NCBI RefSeq assembly: GCF_900070355.1
Contig: NZ_LN849456.1
Span: forward strand, 2,676,238-2,740,237
Direction: 5' to 3'
DNA length: 64,000 nucleotides
Source of the DNA: Devriesea agamarum
GTDB taxonomy: Bacteria; Actinomycetota; Actinomycetes; Actinomycetales; Dermabacteraceae
Made by a program: the position numbers and the translations under genes. Positions within the stretch are counted from its first letter, which is position 1, and each line of letters opens with the position of its first letter. Below the pieces are notes generated by a model. The model saw only the letters and a list, made by a program, of their open reading frames with translations. It ran no database searches and was not told the origin of the DNA. Shown here in pieces: positions 18,020 to 27,749 of the stretch.

Positions 18020-18886
18020 ATGATTCGACTGCGCAGGCCCCTGTGGGCCTGGCTATTGCTGGCGCCCTCGCTCATAGGGGTCGTCACCTTCCTCCTGTTC
18101 CCGGTGCTACTTGCCCTGTACGTCTCACTCACCAACTGGGACCTCATCGGGAACCGGACATTCGTTGGCCTAGATAATTACCGGGGGCTGCTCGCAGACG
18201 GGCAGCTTATCAACTCCCTCCTGGTCACGGCGCTGTTTACCGTGATTTCCGTGCCGGTGTCACTGGCAATCGGCCTGATGCTCGCGACCCAGCTGGTTAA
18301 AGCCCTGCCAGGCTCTGGGATAGCGCGCGTTCTGATCGTCATCCCCTGGGTATGCGCTCCACTGGCACTGGGCGTGGTGTGGAAATGGATTTTCCAACCC
18401 ACCGGCGGCGCACTCAATTCGATCCTCGGCGTGCGCATTGAATGGTTAACCGATCTGAATCTAGCGCTGCCAGCGGTAGCGTTTGTGGCGATCTGGCAAA
18501 ACGTCGGGTACATTTCCCTGTTCTTCCAGGCCGGACTATCCAAGATCCCCACCTCCATTTATGAAGCAGCGGTTTTAGACGGTGCGGGTAGATTCCGCAT
18601 GCTCACATCTATGACCTTGCCCTTGCTGCGCCCGACCACCTTTTTTCTAGCGGTAACCCAGGTAGTCGCGAGTTTCCAGGTCTTCGACACGGTCTACGCC
18701 CTCACCGGCGGCGGACCACAACACCGGACGGAAGTCGTGGCCTCGCTGATCTATCGCGAGGCGTTCGTGTCGTTCCGGCTCGGTCGGGCTAGCGCGATCG
18801 CGGTGGTGTTATTTGTGCTTCTCGTGCTGATCACAGTGGTGCAGCAGCGGTGGTTTTCTCGCCGCATCACCTATGACATGTCATGA
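18020..18886 (+). CDS. Sugar ABC transporter permease (UgpA/MalF-type)
   Basis: A 288-aa permease with six predicted TM segments. The EAA loop that contacts the ATPase is YEAAVLDGAGRFRMLTSMTLP. The N-terminus and the GGGPQHRTEV segment match the CUT1 carbohydrate importer family. It overlaps the next permease gene by four bases (ATGA). No ATPase gene is in the operon; CUT1 systems commonly share an MsiK-like ATPase encoded elsewhere. Confidence 0.93.
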   Translation: MIRLRRPLWAWLLLAPSLIGVVTFLLFPVLLALYVSLTNWDLIGNRTFVGLDNYRGLLADGQLINSLLVTALFTVISVPVSLAIGLMLATQLVKALPGSGIARVLIVIPWVCAPLALGVVWKWIFQPTGGALNSILGVRIEWLTDLNLALPAVAFVAIWQNVGYISLFFQAGLSKIPTSIYEAAVLDGAGRFRMLTSMTLPLLRPTTFFLAVTQVVASFQVFDTVYALTGGGPQHRTEVVASLIYREAFVSFRLGRASAIAVVLFVLLVLITVVQQRWFSRRITYDMS

Positions 18887-19797
18887 CCGAACACCGAGAT
18901 ATGAAATCCAGCCGAGGGATTACATTAAGCCGAGGTGCCCGGCCTAGCCGTAGGCATACCGTATTCGGGCGCCGCACCGGAGCGGGGGAGGCAATCCTCG
19001 CCTACGCAATCCTGCTCGTGGCAGCCATCCTCACGCTCGCCCCCTTTGCGCTCAGCGTGATGACCGCGCTGAAAACACCACACCAGCTGGTCACCGACAG
19101 TCCACTCGCGCTGCCGGCCCCACCCACGCTGGCCAATATCGCGGACCTATTTACCCGCCCCGACGGATTTATTACCCCTATTGCGGTCACCGTACAAATG
19201 GTGTTGGTTCTGCTCATCGGGCAGCTCACCTTCTCGATACTCGCCGCCTTCGCGTTTGCAAACCTGCGGTTTCCAGGCCGGGATGCTCTTTTCTGGGTAT
19301 ACGTCGCGACCTTGATGGTGCCGCAGGTCGTGATCGTAGTTCCGCTGTACCTCATGATGTCTGAAGCGGGATTGCGCGACACCTTCTGGGGACTGGTGCT
19401 GCCGTTTGTGCTCGGCTCCCCGTATGCGATTTTCCTTTTGCGGGAAAACTTCCGGTCGATTCCGCATGAACTGGTGGACGCAATGCGTATTGATGGCGCT
19501 GGCCCGCTCAGGGTGCTGTGGCACCTGATTGTGCCGCTCAACCGCCCCATTATCGTCACCCTCGCATTAATTACCGTGGTCACGCACTGGAACAACTTCA
19601 TGTGGCCGTTGGTGATTACATCCTCCCCGACCTGGCGAACAATTACGGTGGCTACTGCTGCGCTGCAAACTCAGTACAACGAAAACTGGACGCTGGTGAT
19701 GGCTGCAACCACCTTGGCCATGTTGCCGTTGACCCTGCTATTTATTGTGTTCCAGCGTCAAATAACTCGGTCTATCGGAGCGACGACGCTGCGCTAG
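18883..19797 (+). CDS. Sugar ABC transporter permease (UgpE/MalG-type)
   Basis: A 304-aa inner-membrane permease with a polar 35-residue N-terminus, six TM segments and an EAA-type loop VDAMRIDGAGPLRVLWHLIVP. It pairs with the preceding permease to form the CUT1 channel. The C-terminal FQRQITRSIGATTLR is typical of this subunit. Confidence 0.93.
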   Translation: MTEHRDMKSSRGITLSRGARPSRRHTVFGRRTGAGEAILAYAILLVAAILTLAPFALSVMTALKTPHQLVTDSPLALPAPPTLANIADLFTRPDGFITPIAVTVQMVLVLLIGQLTFSILAAFAFANLRFPGRDALFWVYVATLMVPQVVIVVPLYLMMSEAGLRDTFWGLVLPFVLGSPYAIFLLRENFRSIPHELVDAMRIDGAGPLRVLWHLIVPLNRPIIVTLALITVVTHWNNFMWPLVITSSPTWRTITVATAALQTQYNENWTLVMAATTLAMLPLTLLFIVFQRQITRSIGATTLR

Positions 19798-19843
19798 GTC
19801 ATGCACAATGTATGTCAGACCCCCATCGACGAGAGGAATTCCG

Positions 19844-21175
19844 ATGACGACGCGACGTGCCGTCCTCATGGCCGCAGGAGCAACCGGAGCATTGGGGGCG
19901 CTCGCAGCGTGTTCGCCCTCCGCGCCGTCTGCCGGTAAGTCCTCAGGCTCAGCCTCCAACCGTAAAGCGGTCACATTTCGTCTGTGGGATGACACCGCAA
20001 AACCCGCGTACGAGGAGTCCTTTAAAGCCTTTACCGCTCAGACGGGTTATCCGGTCGAAATTCAGTTGGTGCCGTGGGAAAGCTATTGGACGAAACTTCC
20101 GCTGGATATCGCCAGCGGTGACGCCGCCGACGTCTTTTGGATGAACTCAGCGAACTACGTTCAGTTCCAGCAGTCGGGGAACCTCATGAACGTGTCCACA
20201 GAGGTGGGCAACGGCGAGGGTGCATGGGAGAAAAGCGTGGTGGACCTCTACACCCGCGATGGCGGATTGTGGGGAGTCCCGCAGCTATGGGATTCCATCG
20301 CGGTGTTCTACAACAAGAAACTCACCGAGGCCGCTGGGGTTGACCCGAGCGCCTTGACCTTTGTTCCGGGCGACGGATCAGGAGACACCCTGATCGAGGC
20401 CGCCCGCAAGCTCACCGTTGATGACGCGGGTAAACACCCGGGTGAGGACGGCTTCGCCAAGGATCGCCGGGCGGTCTACGGGTTTAATGCCCAGGCAGAC
20501 CGGCAAGCTGTTATCGGCTGCTTCCTCGCCTCCAATGGCGGGACCTGGCAAGAACATGACAAGTACGTGTTTGATTCTCCGGAAGGTGTGGGTGCTTTCC
20601 AGTACCTGTCCGATCTCATTAATAAGTATGTCGTGGCTCCGTCAGCCGCAGATACGAACCAGAATGGCAATCTGACCCGCGATCTGTTTATTCAAGGCAA
20701 ATTGGGCCTGTTTCAAAGCGGTCCATACAACCTGAAGAATATTTACGAGGGTGTCCAACAGTCCTTCCCCTGGGCGATAGCGCCCTTAGTGGCGGGGCCC
20801 GCCGGTGGACTATCCGTTGTGCACGGGGTGGTTGCGGCGGGAAATGCCAAAACTAAGAACAAAGAAGGCGCGACGAAACTGCTGAGCTGGCTCGGTAGTG
20901 CTGAGGGCCAGCGACCGATTGCCACCCACGGGGTGGCCTTCCCCGCTCATCGCGATGTGCAAAAAGACTTCGTGGACTTCTGGAAAGCGAAGAACGTTGA
21001 CGTCAACCAGTTCATCGCGGCGGCGAAGCACTCTGTTCAGGCCGACACCGGTGCCAAAGCGAACGCCGGTCTCACCGCGGCGATGCCGACCTTCCAAGAG
21101 ATTCTGATGGGTCGGATTCCCGCTGCCGACGGGCTGAAGAAAGCGCAGGCCGATGGAAACGCTGCGATGGGCTGA
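19844..21175 (+). CDS. Extracellular sugar-binding lipoprotein (UgpB-type)
   Basis: A 443-aa family 1 solute-binding protein. The signal region starts MTTRRAVLMAAGATGALG and ends in the lipobox GALAAC, so the protein is lipid-anchored; the RR also hints at Tat export. The body has SBP landmarks (FRLWDDTAKPAYEESFKAF near the start, WGVPQLWDS, GPYNLKNIY). It delivers a sugar, sugar alcohol or glycerol-phosphate-like ligand to the two upstream permeases. ATG 19844 has GAGAGGAATTCC before it. Confidence 0.93.
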   Translation: MTTRRAVLMAAGATGALGALAACSPSAPSAGKSSGSASNRKAVTFRLWDDTAKPAYEESFKAFTAQTGYPVEIQLVPWESYWTKLPLDIASGDAADVFWMNSANYVQFQQSGNLMNVSTEVGNGEGAWEKSVVDLYTRDGGLWGVPQLWDSIAVFYNKKLTEAAGVDPSALTFVPGDGSGDTLIEAARKLTVDDAGKHPGEDGFAKDRRAVYGFNAQADRQAVIGCFLASNGGTWQEHDKYVFDSPEGVGAFQYLSDLINKYVVAPSAADTNQNGNLTRDLFIQGKLGLFQSGPYNLKNIYEGVQQSFPWAIAPLVAGPAGGLSVVHGVVAAGNAKTKNKEGATKLLSWLGSAEGQRPIATHGVAFPAHRDVQKDFVDFWKAKNVDVNQFIAAAKHSVQADTGAKANAGLTAAMPTFQEILMGRIPAADGLKKAQADGNAAMG

Positions 21176-21282
21176 GCGCGGGCTACGCACCGCCCCCAAT
21201 TCTCCCGCGGGTATAGCCTCGCCATGGCGACCAGGACCAACCGCTGCGGGAATGGTCCTCTCCTCTACGGGTGTGGACAACT

Positions 21283-22164
21283 CTATGACCGGCGCGGGGG
21301 CCTCAGCATCCCTTCCTGCGTGACGGTTGCGAGCAAGCTTCCGTCGCGGGAAAACACCTTGCCGGTGGTTAGCCCGCGCCCGCCCGACGCAGAGGGTGAC
21401 TGCTGCACGTAAAGCATCCACTGATTGATGTTCGGTCGACGATGCCACCAGATCGCATGGTCGAGGCTCGCAGCCCGCACACCCGGGGTAGACCAGGCCA
21501 GGCCATGTCGACGCAGGATCGGCTCGAAGGGCGTGTAGTCGGTGGCGAACGCCAAAATAGCGTCGTGCACCAGATCTGGCGCATCGATGGGACTGATCGC
21601 ACGCATCCACACCATTTGCTGTGCGCACGCCTCACCTGCCGGATCGATATAGATCGGGTCGGTTACGTGCCGGATGTCAATCGGTCGTGCAGTCGACCAG
21701 TATCGCGCCGTGGGATGATCCACCCCGTCCAAAACCTCGGCGGTGGTAGGCAAGGTATCCGGGTCTGGGGCATCCGGTGCACAATCCTGGTGTTCTAACC
21801 CGTCCTGCATCATCTGGAAGGAAGCGGTCATCACCAAAATGGGCCGTTCATGCTGGATAGCCATGACCCGACGGGCCGTAAAAGAGTTGCCATCGCGAAG
21901 CCGCTCCACCTCAAATGAAATCTGTTCGCGCGGATCGCCGGCACGCAGAAAATAAGCGTGCATGGAATGGATGTGCCGATCTTCCGCGACGGTTCGCCCC
22001 GCCGCGACGACCGCCTGTCCCATCACTTGACCGCCAAAAACATGACCACCAGGATGAGACTCAGTGGGACCAATGAAGCGATCGGGAATGACAGCGCCGG
22101 AGGCATCCCTGGCGGGGGTAAGGTCGAGCAGGGATAGCAACGTATCGGCCGGGCTGTGGGGCAT
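21283..22164 (-). CDS. tesB: Acyl-CoA thioesterase II (TesB-like)
   Basis: A 293-aa double hot-dog thioesterase. Landmarks are HVFGGQVMGQAVVAAGRTV and HSMHAYFLRAGDP in the first fold, and the second fold with TPGVRAASLDHAIWWHRRP. It hydrolyses acyl-CoA to free acid and CoA in the cytoplasm. Length and motifs fit TesB. It is convergent with the sugar importer and monocistronic by spacing. Confidence 0.92.
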   Translation of the reverse strand: MPHSPADTLLSLLDLTPARDASGAVIPDRFIGPTESHPGGHVFGGQVMGQAVVAAGRTVAEDRHIHSMHAYFLRAGDPREQISFEVERLRDGNSFTARRVMAIQHERPILVMTASFQMMQDGLEHQDCAPDAPDPDTLPTTAEVLDGVDHPTARYWSTARPIDIRHVTDPIYIDPAGEACAQQMVWMRAISPIDAPDLVHDAILAFATDYTPFEPILRRHGLAWSTPGVRAASLDHAIWWHRRPNINQWMLYVQQSPSASGGRGLTTGKVFSRDGSLLATVTQEGMLRPPRRS

Positions 22165-22298
22165 GCGCCGCTCCTTTCAGGGGCAGTATCGCTTCAAAAG
22201 AACAAGTATTACCGGTGACGCGGAAGCAGGACTAGCGAAGAGCGCGTGTCACTTCGCAGTCGTGAGCGTGATCCAATAGCAGGCATCGCGCAATAGTA

Positions 22299-22331
22299 CG
22301 TGGTGGGTTGAGTTGGTGCGTGGTGGGTTGA
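22299..22331 (+). repeat. 20-bp direct duplication
   Basis: CGTGGTGGGTTGA occurs at 22299-22311 and 22319-22331, a 20-bp period, between the divergent thioesterase genes. Confidence 0.7.
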
Positions 22332-22459
22332 CGAGGGTACGGCTCCTCGTGGAAAAGAGCACTCTAAGCACGGTCCAGTGGGGTGCGCAGGTCAGGCCAT
22401 AGACGAAGCCAGCATGGCGGGTCGGATGCACGGTGCGTTCAGCATGCCAGACTAGGCGC

Positions 22460-22942
22460 ATGGCCTTTTTGGATATTCCGTTACCGATCCGCTGGGAAGA
22501 TCTCGACGGATACCGCCATGTCAATAACGTCTCGATCATGCGGTTGTTAGAAGAGGCGAGGGTTCAAGCATTTTGGCAGGCCCCTGCAGACCATATAGCC
22601 CTCGGCGCCGTGAATTACCCGACCGCTCTTCCCGTGACCGGTGCCGATAGCCAGGTCCACACCGTGGTCGCCTCGAATCGAGTCGAATATCGACGCCAGC
22701 TGGGCTACCGCCGTGACGGCGTGATTGTGCGGCTGTGGATTTCCAAACTCGGCGGAGCCAGCCTCACCATCGATTATCTGATTCTCACCAGGGATGATCC
22801 AGATGGCCGCGACCCGTATGCGGCGGCTCGGACCGCGCTCGTGACCGTGGACGCGAGCACCGGAAAACCTGTGCGGCTGGACGCTGAAGCCCGCGACGTG
22901 CTTGAACGGTACACAAACCCACCGCTCAGCTTCCGCGAATAA
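22460..22942 (+). CDS. 4-hydroxybenzoyl-CoA-type (hot-dog) thioesterase
   Basis: A 160-aa single hot-dog protein. The N-terminus IRWEDLDGYRHVNNVSIMRL carries the catalytic Asp and the His-Val-Asn-Asn motif of the YbgC/4HBT family. ATG 22460 is used because the family homology starts immediately after it; an upstream in-frame ATG (22433) lacks support. The substrate is probably a short or aromatic acyl-CoA. Confidence 0.88.
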   Translation: MAFLDIPLPIRWEDLDGYRHVNNVSIMRLLEEARVQAFWQAPADHIALGAVNYPTALPVTGADSQVHTVVASNRVEYRRQLGYRRDGVIVRLWISKLGGASLTIDYLILTRDDPDGRDPYAAARTALVTVDASTGKPVRLDAEARDVLERYTNPPLSFRE

Positions 22943-22975
22943 CGACTATCCGCGAGCGGGTAGGCACACACCCGG

Positions 22976-23953
22976 CTACTGTTGTGCCTCCTGGAACCGC
23001 GGCAGGGCAAACGTGATCCCTTCACGCGTGAACTCGCGTCGGATTCGACGGCGCAGCTCCTGCTCAACATCCCATTGTGCTCCCGGAGAGGTTTTGCCAA
23101 GCACCCGCCGCTGATACCGGGCGCCATCGACCGCTAAGATGCCGCTAACCGTCGGGACTTCGTAGAGGCGATCATGCCAGGTGGGATCCTCGCTGATCTC
23201 CTGCACGATGCGGTCCAACACGTCGGTGACTTTGGCATCGTCGTTGGTCTGGTCGAGGTCGAGCATCACCATCGCGTTAGCAAAGCCCCGCGACTTATTG
23301 CCGATACGAATGATTTCACCGTTGCGCACTGACCACAGCACGCCGTCGATGCCGCGCACCTGAGTGACCCGCAAATTGATGTTCTCAACGGTTCCGGAGG
23401 CAAACTGGAGGTCAACAATGTCGCCGACGCCGATCATGTCCTCAAACAGCATCATGATCCCGGCGATCACATCTTTAATGATGGTTTGGGCGCCGATACC
23501 GGCGGCGAGTCCAGCCACCCCGAGACCGGCGATAATCGGCGCAATATTGATGCCAAGCGCAGACAGAATCATGATGATTGCGATGACGATGATGGCTGCG
23601 GACGCAACATTCCGGCACACCTGGGACAGAGTTTCGGCGCGCTGTTTCCGCCGTGCCTGAGCAGTTTTTTCGTCCCGAGAACTGGCGCTTCGTCGCACCA
23701 CCGCATTTGTCATCGAGCGCAGGGTGGAGCTGCCCGCGAGCATGGTGCGGAAGATCCGGTTAATGAGCCAGCCAGCCGCGATCCTGGTGACAAAGGCCAG
23801 CACTAAGATGACGAGAATCTGCACCCCGCCTGACAGCAGCCAGTTCTTCCCGTGCTCGAGCACGGTCGTCGCCTGATCGATTTTGCCTTCGGCACGAAGC
23901 AGCGGATGCTCGGTGAGCTGTGATGCGTCAAGTGATAGGACGGTCTCAAGCAT
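22976..23953 (-). CDS. mscS: Small-conductance mechanosensitive channel (MscS family)
   Basis: A 325-aa membrane protein: an N-terminal amphipathic region, two TM helices, then the pore helix with the Gly/Ala pattern LGVAGLAAGIGAQTIIKDVIAG, and the cytoplasmic vestibule with FEDMIGVGDIVDLQ. It opens on membrane tension during osmotic downshock. The C-terminal domain is about 150 residues. Confidence 0.92.
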   Translation of the reverse strand: MLETVLSLDASQLTEHPLLRAEGKIDQATTVLEHGKNWLLSGGVQILVILVLAFVTRIAAGWLINRIFRTMLAGSSTLRSMTNAVVRRSASSRDEKTAQARRKQRAETLSQVCRNVASAAIIVIAIIMILSALGINIAPIIAGLGVAGLAAGIGAQTIIKDVIAGIMMLFEDMIGVGDIVDLQFASGTVENINLRVTQVRGIDGVLWSVRNGEIIRIGNKSRGFANAMVMLDLDQTNDDAKVTDVLDRIVQEISEDPTWHDRLYEVPTVSGILAVDGARYQRRVLGKTSPGAQWDVEQELRRRIRREFTREGITFALPRFQEAQQ

Positions 23954-24087
23954 GGGCCCACCCTAGACACGTGCGGGCCGGGTGCGTCCAGCGCTCCCCG
24001 CCCGGTCGTCGCGGTCCTCACACCAATGCGTGGCTTTACACCTCAGGTCGGACCATCGGCGCACGGACTTTGAACCACCGACTCGCG

Positions 24088-24193
24088 GTCCATGAACAAG
24101 TTGGCGCCCGGTTCGTGAACAAGTTGACGCCCCGTCCGCGAACAGTTAACAAGTCAACACCCGGTCCGTGAACAGGTAACAAGTCAACGCCCG
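24088..24193 (+). repeat. Four-copy minisatellite with 23- and 30-bp units
   Basis: Units start at 24088, 24111, 24134 and 24164. The first two are 23 bp; the last two have an extra seven bases (AGTTAAC- or AGGTAAC-like) that make 30-bp units. All share a GTCCGTGAACA-like start and AAGT[TC][GA]AC[GA]CCC. Confidence 0.85.
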
Positions 24194-24265
24194 GCCCAAG
24201 GCCGCTGGCGTGCGGTCCGAGGTCGCTGGCGCACGGGCCAGAGCCCTGGCCCTCATTAAAGCGAA

Positions 24266-24308
24266 TAACGGTCCGGGGCCCACCACCTCGGCGTGCCCCG
24301 GACCGTTA
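24266..24308 (-). terminator. Terminator of pepN
   Basis: A 14-bp perfect stem, TAACGGTCCGGGGC with GCCCCGGACCGTTA, just downstream of the pepN stop. On the minus strand it is followed by TTCGCTTT. Confidence 0.75.
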
Positions 24309-24326
24309 CTCGCGGCTATTCAGCGA

Positions 24327-26885
24327 CTAGATGTCGGCGGCGTGCACGCGCAAGCTCCGCTTTACCTCGTCCAGGGCCTCCAGCACCGGACGGCGCAGCC
24401 CGATCGGTGCCTGCGAATGGGCCTCAAGCCAGGCTTCGGCTCGCGCAGCCAACTCGGCGGTGGGGAAGCGTCGAGGGAAGTAGCCCTGGATAATCCTGGT
24501 GGCGATTTCGCTGGTCCGCTCGTTCCAGACCGTATCCAGAGCATCGAAATACCGGGGGGTGTACTCGTCGATCAACGACGGATCATTGACCCGGACGAAT
24601 CCAAGTGCGACCGCAGTCACCGACTCGTTCGCGAGCTCATCCTGCTCAACGGTGATCTGCCATGCCTGTGCCTTCGCCTCAGGCGTTGGCAAAGCGGCCT
24701 TGGCGGTGTAGGCGCTCTTGCGACCCGACTGGGTGTCATCCTTAGCCAGCACCGCGTCAATATCGTCGAGATCAAAACGTCCGCCGGCAGCCAACGCAAT
24801 AGTCAGGTTCCAACGTAGGTCCACGTCGATCTCGCGACCGGGAAGTTCCTCGGTGCCATCGAACAGGCCTTGAATGTGATCAAGCTGCTCAGGCGTGGTT
24901 GCAAGGGCTGCAAATGAGGTGAGGAACTGCAGCTGATGGTCTGACCCTGGCTTCGCCTGGTTGGCCATAGTCCACAGCGCGTCAGCAACCCGCTCGGCGC
25001 GGTCCTGACGCAGAGCAGGCGCAGCGTAATTGCGGGTGACGGTAGTCAGGCGGCCCAGCAGAGTGCGAACCACCGAGGAATCCGGCTCACCGGTGAGATT
25101 GGCCAACAGCAGATCGGTGTACCGGCTGGCTGGCAGTTCAGTATCGCGCACCATGTCCCAGGCAGCGCCCCAGATCAAGGTGCGGGCCAACGAGTCATCG
25201 ATATCGCGCAGATGCTCAATAGCGGTGTCCAAAGACTGCGCATCCAGTCGGATCTTGGCGTACGCGAGGTCGTCGTCGTTGATCAGCCACAGGTCGGCAC
25301 GTTGACCCGCGAGCTCAGGAACGTCGGTGCGAGCTCCGTCGACGTCAATTTCCACCTGGTGAGTGCGGGTCAAACGGCCACCCTGCAGGGTGTAGCCGCC
25401 GATACGCAGACGGTGCGGACGCAGCGTGGGATAGTCGGCGGGCGCTTCCTGCTCCACAGCAAAGGAAGTGACGGTACCGTCCTCACTCCGCTGAATCACC
25501 GGGCGCAGTAGCGTAACCCCAGCTTTTTCCAGCCAAAGGCTCGACCAGGTACCAAGGTCGCGTCCGCTGGTTTTCTCCAGCTCGACCAGCAGGTCTTTAA
25601 GCTCGGTGTTGCCCCAGGCGTGCGCCCGGAAGTAGGCGCGCAAGCCCTCGAAGAAGGCGTCTTCGCCAACATAGGCAACCAGCTGACGCAGCACCGACGC
25701 GCCCTTGGCGTAGGTAATGCCGTCAAAGTTGGTTTCTACCGCGTCGAAGTCCACCATGTCAGCCACAATCGGGTGAGTGGACGGCAGCTGGTCCTCGGCG
25801 TACGCCCATTCCTTTTCCATCGAGGAGAACGTGGTCCAGGCGCCGGTCCACTTGGTGGCCTCAGCCATGCACGTGGTGGAGGCGAATTCCGCGAAGGATT
25901 CATTCAGCCACAGGTCATCCCACCACCTCATGGTGACCAGATCACCGAACCACATGTGCGCCAGTTCGTGCAGAATCGTCAGGTCCCGACGTTCACGAAT
26001 CGCGTCACTGACCTCTGACCGGAAAACATAGGATTCGACGTAGGTGACGCAACCCGGATTTTCCATAGCGCCCATGTTGTATTCGGGCACAAAGATCTGG
26101 TCGTATTTACGGAACGGGAAATCACAATCGAAACGCTCTTCGTAGAACGCGATACCTTTTTCGGTAATGTCGATAACGTTCTGCGGATCCACGTACTGGG
26201 CGAGTGACGCGCGAGCGAACACCCCCATCGGGATAGTGCGCCCATCGCGGGTGGTGACGCTGCCTTCACCACCCTGGTAATTGCCTGCTACCAGCGCTGT
26301 TAAATAGGTGGAAATGCGCTCGGTGGGGCTGAACTCCCACGTGGCGACCCCATCTCCGGCAGGAACCGGCTCGGGAGTGGGGGAGTTCGACATGACGCGC
26401 CAGTGATCCGGGGCGGTCACCGTGAACCGGAACGTCGCTTTCAGATCGGGCTGTTCAAAACACGCGAACATGCGGCGGGCGTCGGACACCTCAAACTGGG
26501 TATAGAGGTACACCTCATCATCTACCGGGTCCACGAAACGATGGAGCCCTTCGCCGGTGTTCATGTAGGCGCCGTCAGCCAGGACCCGCACCACATTCTC
26601 GCCTTCACGCACTGCGGGCAGGCTGATCCGGGCACCGTCAAACCGTTCCGCAGGGTTCGGTAGCACGTCGCCGTTGAGCTCAATTTCGTGCACCGCCGGC
26701 GCGATCAGATCCACGAATGTTTCTCGCGCCGCCGAAGCGGTGAACCGAATCGTGGTTTCGGTGCGAAATGTGGTGGGCCCCGTGGTCAGGTCGAGACGGA
26801 CGTCGTACGAATCGGTGGCGAGGAATGACGCCCTCTCTTGGGCTTCGGCGCGCTGAAGGTTTTCGGTGGCGGGCACGTATCTCAT
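24327..26885 (-). CDS. pepN: Aminopeptidase N (M1 metallopeptidase)
   Basis: An 852-aa M1 enzyme that removes N-terminal residues from peptides. The exopeptidase motif GAMENPG and the zinc site HELAHMWFGDL followed by NESFAEF (third ligand Glu) are intact. The long helical ERAP1-like C-terminal domain is present. The start is taken at ATG 26885 (MRYVPATENLQRAEAQ), which has an AAGGA-like site; the frame extends further upstream without homology. Cytoplasmic by lack of signal peptide. Confidence 0.95.
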   Translation of the reverse strand: MRYVPATENLQRAEAQERASFLATDSYDVRLDLTTGPTTFRTETTIRFTASAARETFVDLIAPAVHEIELNGDVLPNPAERFDGARISLPAVREGENVVRVLADGAYMNTGEGLHRFVDPVDDEVYLYTQFEVSDARRMFACFEQPDLKATFRFTVTAPDHWRVMSNSPTPEPVPAGDGVATWEFSPTERISTYLTALVAGNYQGGEGSVTTRDGRTIPMGVFARASLAQYVDPQNVIDITEKGIAFYEERFDCDFPFRKYDQIFVPEYNMGAMENPGCVTYVESYVFRSEVSDAIRERRDLTILHELAHMWFGDLVTMRWWDDLWLNESFAEFASTTCMAEATKWTGAWTTFSSMEKEWAYAEDQLPSTHPIVADMVDFDAVETNFDGITYAKGASVLRQLVAYVGEDAFFEGLRAYFRAHAWGNTELKDLLVELEKTSGRDLGTWSSLWLEKAGVTLLRPVIQRSEDGTVTSFAVEQEAPADYPTLRPHRLRIGGYTLQGGRLTRTHQVEIDVDGARTDVPELAGQRADLWLINDDDLAYAKIRLDAQSLDTAIEHLRDIDDSLARTLIWGAAWDMVRDTELPASRYTDLLLANLTGEPDSSVVRTLLGRLTTVTRNYAAPALRQDRAERVADALWTMANQAKPGSDHQLQFLTSFAALATTPEQLDHIQGLFDGTEELPGREIDVDLRWNLTIALAAGGRFDLDDIDAVLAKDDTQSGRKSAYTAKAALPTPEAKAQAWQITVEQDELANESVTAVALGFVRVNDPSLIDEYTPRYFDALDTVWNERTSEIATRIIQGYFPRRFPTAELAARAEAWLEAHSQAPIGLRRPVLEALDEVKRSLRVHAADI

Positions 26886-27153
26886 CCTTGTCTGGCCGGC
26901 ACGGCCATGGTGCGTACGCCGGTCCAAGACCGGCATGGTCGGGACACAGCGGTGTGTCCTCCTCCATCTTGCCACTGGTCCGTGACTTGCGATGTGTCAT
27001 GGCCTGGGCGAGTGGGGTTCTGTCGCGGAAACATCGTCGCCAATCGATTCACCGTCCCGTCGTGCTCCAGGGAGCTGCTCATCGCCTCGCATCCGGGTTT
27101 GGCAGTGGGGCAGCGCATACAATAAAAGCGGGGCGAAAGGACGGTGGCTAGGC

Positions 27154-27621
27154 ATGCGGATGCATGAACTCGAGGTGGTTTTGAAGGGGATGCGCCCGGA
27201 CTATCTCGAGGTGTTGTCGGGCCTGAAACATAGGGCTGGGCCGCCCAGCGTGGTTCGCGACATCGGCAATATGCTCAGACCTGACGAAGAGTGTCTATCT
27301 GCCCTCGCCACCTCGCAACCGTTCGGGCGGGGGCGTCGTGCCCGCCATCTGGCAGTGTTAACGACCGAACGGATTCTGCTCGGAGCCGCCAACGGCAGGT
27401 CCGGGGCTGTTCTGGGAGTCGCCCAAATTGCACTCGATCAAGTCGAACGGGTACGCCGTTGGCGTGGATTGCGGCATAGTCGGATAGCCCTGGAAGGGAC
27501 GCCCTACCCCGGGATGAGTGATCGAAGGCTCGCAAAATTTACGCGGTGCAAACCTCGGGATGCCCGGGCATTCGTTAGAGCTTTGCGCGAAGTGCTAAAA
27601 GACCGGCATACCCGCGTATAA
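27154..27621 (+). CDS. PH-like domain protein (YokE type), unknown function
   Basis: A 155-aa protein starting MRMHELEVVLKGMRPDYLEV. Residues about 60-150 have the strand pattern of bacterial PH domains: RARHLAVLTTERILLGAA, IALDQVERVRRW, then RCKPRDARAFVRALREVL as the closing helix. No catalytic motif. A GAAAGGA site lies ten bases before ATG 27154. Role unknown. Confidence 0.65.
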   Translation: MRMHELEVVLKGMRPDYLEVLSGLKHRAGPPSVVRDIGNMLRPDEECLSALATSQPFGRGRRARHLAVLTTERILLGAANGRSGAVLGVAQIALDQVERVRRWRGLRHSRIALEGTPYPGMSDRRLAKFTRCKPRDARAFVRALREVLKDRHTRV

Positions 27622-27749
27622 AAACATATAAAAACGCTTCAGCTCTTGTGCTCGTAGCCCCCACCTCGCGCCGCAAGCCGCACCTCTCGCCTCGCGATGC
27701 GCGCCGTAGATTCCACCCAGCCTCCTGCTATGCAGCCCCAACTGTGATC

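Larger units (their letters stand above)
23954..24326. other. Spacer with minisatellite and terminator between mscS and pepN
   Basis: No gene. Both flanking genes are on the minus strand. The spacer holds the tandem repeat at 24088-24193, a further degenerate pair around GCTGGCG (about 24202-24236) and the pepN terminator. Confidence 0.6.

Noticed and set aside
24088-24193. CRISPR array
   Set aside because: Copies are directly adjacent with no spacers of unique sequence and no cas genes; it is a minisatellite.
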